Source: Mansonella perstans (Eukaryota > Nematoda > Chromadorea > Rhabditida > Onchocercidae). From it: a DNA stretch of 64,000 nucleotides. A program made the translations under genes and the position numbers. The notes beneath the pieces were generated by a model. The model saw only the letters and a list, made by a program, of their open reading frames with translations. It was not told where the DNA came from and made no database searches. The DNA lies in contig JBAMDO010000040.1 in assembly GCA_037074765.1 (NCBI GenBank), positions 1-64,000 of the forward strand, written 5' to 3'. Below are positions 54,401 to 64,000 of this stretch, piece after piece (the stretch's first letter is position 1; each line of letters opens with the position of its first letter).

Positions 54401-54479
54401 CTATTCTTTTCAGAATGGTGCAGTGGTGGACGGCAAATTGTTGGATGCGGTTGCCAGCACTAATCCAATGTTTGCTTAA
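51476..54479 (+). CDS. BCL9/Legless-like Wnt co-activator
   Basis: BCL9/Legless joins Pygopus (through HD1) to beta-catenin (through HD2) on TCF target genes in the nucleus. Seven exons in phase (51476-51805, 52080-52265, 52462-52682, 52788-52877, 53122-53670, 53818-53956, 54414-54479) give 526 aa, far shorter than human BCL9 (about 1,426). Exon 2 carries an HD1-like motif: RRVYVFSSKMANDAAVGV, then YESIIAWHEAN, matching the VYVFSTEMAN...AA core at many positions. Exon 5 begins with a charged helix, REQDRNAKLEKMRTLEQQIM, in the place and pattern of HD2, followed by EWDRMMHEHE, which may correspond to HD3. The rest is low-complexity Ser/Pro/Met-rich (PPLIPPCSS, MSNISMSTMMVSLP), as in BCL9, and it ends NPMFA, recalling the Met-Phe C-terminus of BCL9. 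A Lys/Arg patch (KKKRC) ends exon 2. ATG 51476 follows an orphan acceptor. Family assignment rests on HD1. Confidence 0.8.
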
Positions 54480-54508
54480 TTCGTTCGTTCTTATTATTTT
54501 ATGCTGCA

Positions 54509-54514
54509 ATAAAC
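54509..54514 (+). terminator. Poly(A) signal of the BCL9-like gene
   Basis: AATAAA lies 30 bases after the stop codon of the BCL9-like gene and is followed by a T-rich stretch (catttttcattt), the usual layout of a nematode 3' end. It implies a very short 3' UTR. A second AATAAA lies near 54549. Confidence 0.7.
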
Positions 54515-55563
54515 ATTTTTCATTTGAATGGTGCATTTTTTACTATGAATAAAATTTTGTAGTAGCGTATTGTTTAGCCTTTATAAATGTACAATGAAAG
54601 TTGAAAGTCAAGATTTTTACAAGGTGTGTAATATAGAAACGATATATGCCCTTTTACTGGCTATGCGATTCTTTCTTCAATAGTTCTAGCTATACAGATC
54701 AATCTCCGTGTTTGTCTGCCGTGAATTGTTGATGATCTCTGAATATGGTATTAAAGAAAAAAGTCAACCAGTCTAGTTTCGAGCATAAGTTCAGGATGAA
54801 ATTAGATGGATTGCAATAAGATTTTTTTTTTTAGTCATTCCTCAACTGGAAGGTTCGAATTTGGTAATGATCAGATGAATTAATAACTGATATGATAGGA
54901 TCAATCAATTTATACATTGTTTGCCTGTTCTGCTAGAGGAATGAGCAAATGAGAGAAGGCCAATGCTTTGTTTTACCCACCAGGCAAACATCAGCATAGA
55001 CGCGGAATTTGCATTTTCACAACGTAACAAACACTTCCAGAGAGGACTGTACGAATGATGTCAACATTGATTTGATGTTTTTGGCTTGTTGAGGGAAAAA
55101 GTTATGAGGTGGACAAGTGGACAATTACTATGTTCGTGTGGATACTTTCTATTTCCTCATTTCCATATCATACGCTTCAATTTTTTTTTTTGCTTTACTC
55201 TCTCATGCAAGAATAATGTGTTATAACGTTAACTACGAAACTTTACTTTATTCATTTAATTATCAAAATTAAATTTTTGATAGTTTTATTAATTTCTCTC
55301 AAAATTGTACCTATCTGAAATCAATAATTTACATAACATAAACTTAGAAAATAATGATTTATTTTCTCTAACATTCTAGGTTTAATTGTTCACTTAGCCA
55401 TAATAAATGTTATTACAGATTATTTCTTATCATCACATTTATTAAATTATTGTTACATATTATCTCGTACTACAAATTATTATTAGCAGGAAATTTGATA
55501 AAAGTTATAGATATGCTGGTAGTGCTGCAAAGTATCATTGTAAAACTATTATAATCAAATCTT

Positions 55564-55567
<4 letters not shown>

Positions 55568-55593
<26 letters not shown>
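55568..55593 (+). repeat. A26 homopolymer
   Basis: An uninterrupted run of about 26 A in the gap upstream of the KIND-FERM gene. No flanking sequence suggests a retrocopy. Confidence 0.9.
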
Positions 55594-55596
<3 letters not shown>

Positions 55597-55931
55597 GGTT
55601 GTCAAAATGTTCAAGAATCTAGCAATTCTTGGTATATTATAAAATTATGTAAATTTGATTGTGAGTGAGGATATCGGATTATCGTAGAAATTCTTATCAG
55701 TTGCTTTCTCCTTCATCTCAATATCTCTTATTCCTATATTCATTTGAGAAATCTGTCAAAATGGTTACGTGTATACTCCTACAAAAAGGATTAAAAGAGG
55801 AAGAAACATGTTGTTCATTTCACGGAGGTGATTAATACATGAAAATATTCCGCGCACCTATAAGTATCGGTGAAATTCGTTGGAAGATTCTTTAAAACAT
55901 CAGCCATAAAGTTTGCTTTTGCAGAAATTCT

Positions 55932-58900
55932 ATGAGTGACGTAGCCGTATCATTGTCAGAAATAGTCGAAGTACGTGGATGTGGTCTGAATGATGATGAA
56001 TTGCTTGCATTAGTTACTATTGGTTGTGAAGTGCTTACAAAAACACCTGCAGGGGTATTCTCTCCCGAATATGTCATTTTACACACCGATGGTGAACTTG
56101 AGGTTTGTACTTAGACTGTTCATTGTTATGATCTTCGAAAAATATTTAGGAAGCATGCTATATTGCAAAACTACTAAGATTTTCCAAAAAAGTTTTACAA
56201 CTAGTTTTTTAGAGTTTATTTATATCTATTTATCATAGATTACAATAAGACAGAATGATATCCTGCATTGTTCAGACATTGTAGTTTAAGTTTACATTCT
56301 TTGTTAATTCGATGACTTTTTCCAGATAAAATCTGTGTCGAGGGATAGAGTAAGCAGCGAATATGTGCCTCCTGAAATGCAAGAAGGCAATACTGATGTT
56401 GATCCAGGTATTAGTTCATATTAATATAGACATATGTATAATTATTTATGAGTTTTTTTGTCGAACCGTTTGTGAGAAATATTTTCATTCCTTAATACTT
56501 ATTCAGCTGGAAAATCTCAACGGAAATTTTTTAAAAAGCAGTTGGGAAGATTTTATTTGTGTATGCATTATAGTTTCATGAAATGCCCAAAATTTACTGA
56601 ATCTTTACTTAGATGTTTCAAGCTATTTATTCTGAAACACGAGCTCCAAAAATTCGAAACACGAGCTAACTGTTCAATAAGTCATCATTTGTCTTGTTTT
56701 TGTTGCTAATTTCTACCAATATTTAGGTGCTGTACATGTATATTGTCTTGGAAAAGTTATTCAATTTGCTGGTGCTGCTGAATCAGGCAATGCAGATCTG
56801 TTTTCCTTGTTGAACATAATGACTGTGGCTCATATTGCTACGCGGCCATCCGTTACTCGGTTTGTTTGCTGTTTCCTTATCCTTATAGTACCGTAAGCGT
56901 ACCTTTTGTAATTGTAAACTGTAACCACTGTTCGTGTTTTGACTGGAATAAATCAGAATTGTTTGCAGTTTTTTTTAAGATAGTGGTATTTTCTGGAGAA
57001 TTACGGAACAGTAGAAGTATATTGCACTTACCTACTAAATTATATCTTATTGGAAAGCAACAAATTTTCACAGTTACTGTGCTAAAAAACGTTGCTATAC
57101 CGTGACCTTTGGGTTGTGTACATTCCGGTCATATTTCTTTTATTTACACGAGTAACGCAATCCCTACCATTTTTCTAGCCTTGGACAAATGGCTAAAAAT
57201 AAGCTTACAATTCAAAATCCAAAAGCTTTGCTGGCAGAAATGTATGTATTAGTTATGGGTGATGAAGTGGAGGATATCGATGATGTAAGTGACGTTTACC
57301 TTTAGGTTTCACCACAGCATTTTGCTCGGAATAAAACTAAAGCACATAAAAAGTCTTTTGACCGCCACCAATCGGACCTGCGGATGGATTATAGCAGCGG
57401 TTTTTGACATCTCATGTGAGTCAAAACGCATCCACAAGTCCTCATCTTTAATCATGTAGACATCGTGCGCAACGGGATATTGCATTACTTTAATGAATAT
57501 TCTTTATTTTAGTTGGATGTTTCTTCTGGTGAATACATACCAAATTCAAATGGTGGAAGCGATGGTTTGAGGAGCTTAAAGTGGGACCAAGCTGGAACGA
57601 GCAAGGTGTCATAATCCTAGATAAAAGTTGTTTATTTGTCAGAGATGCTGGGTACTTTTTAGACTAACAGGAAAATAGAAAATATTTGTTACTTGGAAAT
57701 CTTTATTGCTGAGGTGTTGATGCAATGCATTTAAATGATATGTTGCCCTACATTGGTTTTTGGAACACTTGAAATACCTCATTTTAGAACAGTACCAGTA
57801 ATCGGTCGAGAAAAACGGCGCAGGCGGATCCATTTGATGATGAGAAACATACCAATATTTGGAAGTTTTCAGGGGAAGATCCACTTCATTCAGTCGCGTT
57901 CGCACGCGAGAAAGTGTTATTGGGAGTGAAAGATGTAAGTGTAAATTTCTTTATTTTATCCAATAAAGCGGGCGGTAAGATTTATAAATCATTTTCATTT
58001 AATGATTTTTTACCTTTGACATTGCACATTTCTTTTTAAATCCATGTTAAGGTTTTTGTTTTGAAAGAGGGGTTGTACTTTAGTGGATTGTCGCGGCTTT
58101 TTCATTAGAATTCTCCTCAAAAACTTGCTCAATCGCGAGAGTAATTTCCTGGCAGTATCCTGGTGTTTTTCATGTTTTTTTTCTGCTCTGAGTTGTTGAA
58201 ATAGATATGGAGCAGCATGCAAGATGAAGTGAATAAATAGAGGATTAGGTGGGCGAAATGTTCTCAGCCAGTTAGTCCTCAACTCTGTTTAACCGAGAAG
58301 TACGACTGTGCATCAAGCAAAACTGACACGTTTGTGAAGCAGTAAATTTCATTATGTTTGTCATATCACTAAAAGTGTGATGATATCCTTTTGTAGGAAA
58401 GCAGTCTATTACAAGAAGAGGAACAACAGAAGTTGTCTCTTGGTGAAGTTAAGCTGATTTTGGAACAAAATGAAGAGGAAAGAAAATCAGAAAACAGTTT
58501 ACTGTCGAAATCTCTTTCTTACGATTTTGATGATGATACTGTGGAATATAGAGAAGAAAATATTACTGATGAATTGTGCTCCATGCCAACAATTGTCGCT
58601 ACCGAATTTATGGAGAAGGTTAGATTTATAAATTTTATCACATTAATGGGAATATTCACTAATATTTGGCAGGAAATAGAGTTTCAAGGCTTGATTTAAC
58701 TTGGTGTCGTATACTAACTGGACAGCAGGGATGCTATCATTGGGAATGAAGCCAATGTAAATTTATATAGTTTCGTAACATGAAATTGTTTTAAAGCTTT
58801 CAACTAGTCATGTCGACATCGTTTTAAGAATTTATGTTGAGTTCACGATTTTAAGTAGATGTAATTTTGGATTGTAATGGTTATAAACTTCTTTTTACCA

Positions 58901-61900
58901 ACATCACCCAAGAATATATTGACTCCTTCTCTTCTTTGTCTCCTACTTCGGAGGTCGCTGAGAAGTCAACACTTTTATTTTCTCAGTTATTTAAAAACTT
59001 GGATGACAAACTCAAATTTGGAATATTATCAATTTTTCATTCTTATATTTGTTTGTGAAGTGAGCTTAGGAGAAGTATTTGATCATTCTTCCACTGATTT
59101 ACAAAATGCATTTTTAGGTTGACGAAGGACAAAAAACGATTGCATCTCCAAGTCTCATTTCAGAATGTGAAAATGTTTGTTTGTTTTATTTTTTCATATA
59201 TCGCTTTTCTTTGCTTAGCATTCTTTGTTTCGTGACAGTTTTATGCAAACTTCGTTATCACTGCCATTTTCAGTTTGTATGGAGTCATTTTAAAACCTGT
59301 TGTAGATTGCTGATAGACAAGGTTCATTTAAAGAATCTAACTGTGAATCGCAGGCCAACAATATAATTGAGGATGTATCAGAGGTTATCTTGTCAAAAAA
59401 AGTGAGTCATTTTCATGAAATATTCTGCGATAAAAATTCTTTGACAAACAGTCTCATGCACTTCAATGCAGGAACTTGAAAAAGAACTGCCATCGCCACT
59501 TTTGGAATGTAGAATGAAAAGAATCGTAGCCGCAAGAGAAATTTCTAATATCTCAAATGCATCTGGTTGGTTAATTGTTCTTGATGTACTTTTTAATTCT
59601 TTTGTTTTAGTTTTTTGCATTTAATGAAGCTCTGGTAGCATGTTTATGAAGCTTTGATTTTCATTGTTCTTCGTAGAATATTGCAATATGCATAGATTTT
59701 ATTCCGAAGATTGAAATATTCATGAGAAAGCCATGTTGCAATATTTATTAAGGCTTGGAAAATTGTGTTCTGATCAATGTCCAAAGTTGACCCTTTTATT
59801 ACTATTTTTAGAACAGCAGTTCATGAGACGCAATTCGCTTTTGCCAAATAAAATAAGTGGGCGGAAATCCTCATCAAAACATTTTAAACGAAGGGTAAGG
59901 AAATGCCATATTCATGACATAAGACGTTACGGTAAATTAAGACATGGTGCCTTTTGATACTGTGATTTTTTGCCAGTAGCAGTGTATTGACTGCAGAATA
60001 TCAAAGGCTTAATTTATCAGTTGTGTTTTGTATCATTTTTAGGGAGTTTGTGCATGTTTGTGTTGGACTGCAGTAGCTCCACTTACTGGAGGACGTGCTG
60101 CACAAGACTGCTGAAAAATTTTGGTGATTCTGATGAACAGCTTAATGACAGACTATTTGCAGCAGGATTTTTTGAACGTGGACATTTTTTAAGGCTGGTT
60201 CCAGTTTTCCAAAACATTGTATTTTTATATCTTTATTTTCAGTTGAAAGCGGAACCAGAGTTTGTGAGAAATGCGAACGCGTCAGCTATATGCTTGAAAG
60301 CACCTGCGCAAAGAAAAGTCATTCTTGCTTTATATAGACATAGTCTTATACAGTTCCTGCTTTTCATTAATTACTGTTATATTGCATATCCTGCTTATCG
60401 CTGTGGATTTAGGAAAACTTATTACTGTTGTAAAACATCACTAACATGATGAAATAGGTACTAAGGCATGCAGAAACTTTTCATTTTTTTTTTTTTTTTA
60501 GAGTAATCTACATCAAATATTTGCGATATGAGCACATTATTATACTGCATGAATGAACTGTGTTCATTTTATGTTTAGTGAAAGGACAGCCAAACTATTT
60601 GTTTTCATTTTGCAGAAAAAGGTAACACTACATAGAACAGAGCATACAGATGTAACAGTTGAGCTGCTTAGTGGAAAACATGTTGAAGTGAGCTGTCGTT
60701 CGGATGCTGTTGCATCGGAGATTGCTGATGTTGTTATGAGGCATATGAATTTCAGTGAAAACTCGTTCTTTGGTTTAACTGTTCTCAGGGGTATGTTTAG
60801 TCCATTTTATGTTTATTATTTGCCACTGAGCACTTTATTAAGGTAACATTCATTGCAGCTAAATGTTAATCTCTTAACGTTTCAAAAGACTACTGGACAT
60901 ACCTAAGGACTTATCGTTAGATTCAAAATTGCTGAGGATATGATATTCTCATCAGACTAAAATATTATAATTTTCCGTATGTATAATATTAATTGTCACT
61001 TCAAGAGTGAAATAGCTCTGCACATCAAATTTCTATTTATTCTGTAGATGGCGAACATTTCTTTTTGGACGGTCATCAGCGTTTGGAAAAATTTGCGCCA
61101 CCAGGTTGGAAAAATGCAAGACAATATGGATCATCCAAAAAACTTTACATGTTATTTCTACGCTTTCGGTATTACCCAGCATCAGTCGCGTTTATACGGT
61201 TTATTTTCATTTATAGAAATTATTTAATTTTAAGGTGTAGCGCAAACGAATGAATTCCTCTATCATTGTAGATGCGTTTCTCAATTTTTCCTATTTCTGT
61301 TCAGTTTCACTTCTATTTCTTCGAGATTTCTCTGTTACTAAAGGAGGTGATATGCTTTTTATATTTGAATCTTTACTTTCTGGAGATGAGCATTGTACTA
61401 AAGTTTGACTGTAGCATCCCGTATCAAATTATGCTGTTCTTAGTAAAGCGATATACAGCAGAACTGATATTTACCATGCAACATGAATGGATCATTTCAG
61501 AACTGAAGTTATACTTCATGAGTTGTACGTACAACTGCGGCGAGACATTTTAGATGATCGAATTCAACCAAAACGTGATTTACTGTATGATTTAGCTGCA
61601 TTTGCTTTGCAAAGTGAATACTCTGATCAACCAAATGTGGCAGTGTTGGACTATTTTGATATGCAGCATTATATACCAAAGGTCATATTTAATTCTTCTG
61701 GAGCTTGATATTTTATTTTTGACACATCTGTTATGATTTTATTCATTTTAAGCGCGTATATTTAGCCACTTTTGAAAGGTAGAGTTGATGCTGAGAAATT
61801 ATTAAATTCCTCATCCCTTACTTTTTAAATTTTTAACGATTGTCGAAATTGGTTGTTCCATTTGATTTTTAATCTGTTTCTTCAAACAAGTATGAATCGC

Positions 61901-64000
61901 TTCGACGAAAAGTGAATGTCTAGTCCGAGTGAAGTGGTGGATAAAGGAGAGGTTTCGTAATCAAAAGGGTTTATTTTGTTTTATATAGTGACTGATCACC
62001 TGCAGATCACCTCAGATTGGTATGTGTTCATACACTAACAAATTTTAGCGGTATATTTTCACTTTAGAGATATTTGGATAATTGCAACGAAAAAGTGATA
62101 CGCAGGGATATAATCGAGAGGCATGGAAAATGTCGCGGAATGAAGCAACAAAATGCCGAAAAGCGTTTTATTCTGGTAGGTTCATGTGTGTATTTCCTGA
62201 AGAATTCTATAATTCCGAAATATACTGAAAAACTTGAATCAGTTTTTGTATGGTATTTTTTGGCACTTTATAAACTACATCTGCTGTTGTGTGATGAAAA
62301 TTGAGGAGGTAGTTCAATTTGTTTAGTTATTTTTCAAATTTTTTTTGTATTTGCTATGTCTAGCATAACATTTAGCAGAGAGCCGTTATTGAAAAAATGG
62401 AATCTTTTTTTTTTGAATTAATATCAGTAGCTTAAGCAATTTGTTTAAAGTTTGCGGGTTCATTCAGAGCGTTGAGACACTTAAATGGTATTGGCTAAAT
62501 TCACATAATTTCTTCCGACATTCGTGCGAGATAATAAATTTCTGTTGTGTTGTTTTTCAGCTTTGTCAACGATTGCCTGATTATGGTGCTCATCTGCATC
62601 GTGTTTTCGCATCCAAACCATCGGTAAATCTCGGTAATACACCTCTTGGTGATCCTGAAACTGGTGTGGCACAGTGGATCGGAATTACGACGCGTGGTAT
62701 TGTACTTTTCGAAGAAGAAAGGTTTTTGCTGAATTTTTGATTTTGAAGTAATGAAAGCATTCGGCATTATTTTTCCGTGTATCATTTCAAACTCGATGAC
62801 TTTAGTGATGGTCGGCATCCGCAAATAGAGCATCTTTGGCAAAATACGCAAACCTTACAGTTTGATAAGAAGCGGTTCGTGATTGCCTCCGAAATCCACG
62901 AGCCATCCATCAATGTGTTTTATACCGACCATTACACAAAGTATGCATGAAAAGTTCGTTTTGTATGGCATGCATTTCTGTTTCGTTTTTGTTAGATTGT
63001 GAAAAATGCTGTGCTTCGTAGCATTGCTGTTTTCTTAATTCTATGCAGTATTGTATGTCCATGTGGTTTAGCAGTTTCATTCCAGAAGTGCCTATTTTGT
63101 CCGTTTTGCGGCTTCGCAACATCGCTTTATGATAAAAATGCGACAATGGAATCATACCTTAAGACGTGGTAGTCCCTTCCAGTTCCGTAGAATACCGGAT
63201 ATTGGTGCGGACACTAATTGTATGGAAGAGGTTCTAATTATATTAATCTTTCCAAATTATTAAACAGGTTCAAAACAACTTTAGCATCCTAAGTGCATGC
63301 TATAGCATAGATGAATGAGTCTTTCATTTAAATGCGTAAAAGGATTGACTGTTACTATTTTTTGGTTAAATTTCCTATTTATTTTTTACATATTTGATTA
63401 TCTAAGGCACATGTTGAGGCTGCTACGAGAACTAGAATAATCTTGGCTGGAGTTATGCTGAAATTAGGTGGTGCTGGATTCCATCGTATTAGTAAATCTA
63501 AAATAACAAAAAAAATAATAATAATAAAAATAATAATTCAATAATCTTTGAATTATTATTTTTATTTTCTTTAATTGAAATTGTTTTTGTTCATTTATTT
63601 GTATGGTTCAGACTTGCTTTTACCACGATAAATCTCATATTGCCAGGAGTATGAATTATCATTTGTTGAATAATAGATTAGTTTAAAGTACTGCATTCCA
63701 TTTCGTATTTTATCACGCTGTGACATATCTTTACCAATCGGTTAATATGAATTCCCTAATGCCGTTAATAGTTATGAGTAGTTTTTAAGCTGTATTTCAT
63801 AGCTGCTTGAAAATAGTAATTCTCAGTTTATTCTTATTATTGTAGGTACCAATGGTGTGTTATACGGGTGCACCTGATATCGGAAGTATGTCGGAATCCG
63901 ATTTTACCGGAAACAGCAATCAATATAGCTCAAGTGGTAGCTCTTTAAAGAAACATAAAGAGACTCTATATGATTCCAGCTTGAAGCCGCAGGCCAGTAC
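55932..64000 (+). CDS. KIND-FERM protein (PTPN13/FRMPD2 type), 5' part only
   Basis: Proteins with KIND then FERM are cortical scaffolds; PTPN13 adds PDZ and phosphatase domains, FRMPD2 only PDZ. The KIND domain covers exons 55932-56102, 56326-56407, 56727-56859, 57179-57284: LSEIVEVRGCGLNDDELLAL, VFSPEYVILHTDGELE, EYVPPE, CLGKVIQFA, MTVAHIATRPSVTRLGQM. An acidic linker follows (57513-57605, 57788-57934, 58397-58618, 59118-59174, 59354-59401, 59472-59565, 59812-59894). The FERM domain is in exons 60616-60790, 61048-61198, 61501-61681, 62068-62175, 62561-62721, 62806-62940, 63086-63230: VTVELLSGKHVEVSCRSD, LRDGEHFFLDGHQRL, HELYVQLRRDILDDR, DLAAFALQSEYSD, WIGITTRGIVLFEEE and ASQHRFMIKMRQWNHTL. 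The exon from 63846 is open to the window end. Exons between 59895 and 60615 (candidates near 60043 and 60253) could not be phased. What follows, PDZ or phosphatase, lies outside. Confidence 0.88.
63350..63500 (+). mobile_element. NUMT: nuclear fragment of mitochondrial nad4
   Basis: In an intron of the KIND-FERM gene (63231-63845) one frame reads FLVKFPIYFLHI, then TGA, then LSKAHVEAA, and further on ILAGVMLKLGGAGFHRI. This is the most conserved core of NADH dehydrogenase subunit 4, whose usual form is FLVK.P.Y..H.WLPKAHVEA...ILAG.LLKLG. The TGA falls exactly where the protein has Trp, as in the invertebrate mitochondrial code. The fragment is about 150 bases, cannot be expressed as ND4 from the nucleus, and lies on the sense strand of the host gene. 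I see no flanking duplication. Confidence 0.8.
63524..63565. repeat. Perfect 18-bp inverted repeat
   Basis: The arm at 63524-63541 (ataaaaataataattcaa) is fully complementary to 63548-63565 across a 6-base loop. It begins 24 bases after the end of the nad4 fragment, next to (AAT)n sequence. It could have arrived with the mitochondrial piece or be a local palindrome. Confidence 0.85.

Larger units (their letters stand above)
54480..55931. other. Gap between the BCL9-like and KIND-FERM genes
   Basis: About 1.45 kb with no recognisable exon. It begins with the BCL9-like 3' UTR, contains an A26 run and AT-rich sequence from about 55,240 to 55,600, and ends with a probable spliced-leader acceptor (cttttgcag, ending near 55923). 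Confidence 0.5.

Noticed and set aside
54840..54870. tRNA-like T-loop (ggttcgaat)
   Set aside because: No matching acceptor, D or anticodon stems nearby.

Overview
The window is nuclear DNA of a nematode, most likely a filarial (spirurid) worm. It is strongly AT-rich and gene-dense on both strands. Genes are split into many short exons with GT donors and TTTCAG-type acceptors, and several start codons lie a few bases after an orphan TTTCAG, as expected for spliced-leader trans-splicing. The encoded proteins are typical animal housekeeping proteins. A decayed IS630-type transposase of the kind common in Wolbachia lies in one intron, which fits a filarial host with past Wolbachia exposure. The species is not determinable by eye.

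Layout. 1-6.4 kb: a broken prenylcysteine-oxidase-like gene, then AT-rich repeats. 6.5-11.3 kb (+): TOM70 mitochondrial import receptor, with the IS630 relic in intron 1. 11.3-15.1 kb: intergenic, with a 77-codon open frame lacking a start, a MITE-like inverted repeat and a GC-richer island. 15.1-18.8 kb (+): an unrecognised protein of about 310 aa in seven exons. 19.3-22.7 kb (-): an unrecognised membrane protein, vaguely vezatin-like. 23.5-24.6 kb (-): PRA1-family protein (ARL6IP5/PRAF3 type). 26.1-26.4 kb: an 18-bp minisatellite. 26.7-29.9 kb (+): SEC13. 30.5-32.1 kb (+): MCTS1. 33.0-35.3 kb (-): Beclin 1. 36.1-36.4 kb: a 55-bp minisatellite. 36.7-38.7 kb (+): SAR1. 41.7-42.7 kb (+): a degenerate or highly divergent T-box gene. 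43.9-49.1 kb (-): SNX9/18/33-type sorting nexin (C. elegans LST-4 type). 51.5-54.5 kb (+): a 526-aa protein with BCL9/Legless HD1 and a probable HD2. 55.9-64 kb (+): the 5' part of a KIND-FERM protein (PTPN13/FRMPD2 type) that runs off the window, with a mitochondrial nad4 fragment in one intron.

Functionally the window is rich in membrane-traffic genes: SAR1 and SEC13 (COPII), PRA1 (ER/Golgi), Beclin 1 (autophagy PI3-kinase) and SNX9 (endocytosis). No common regulation is shown. SEC13-MCTS1 and PRA1-unknown are same-strand neighbours that could be operons. The most notable items are the BCL9/Legless-like protein, the nad4 NUMT with TGA read as Trp, the IS630 relic, the PCYOX and T-box relics, and a triple nuclear-receptor half-site array in the lst-4/BCL9 divergent promoter. 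All exon borders were read by eye from splice signals and reading phase.
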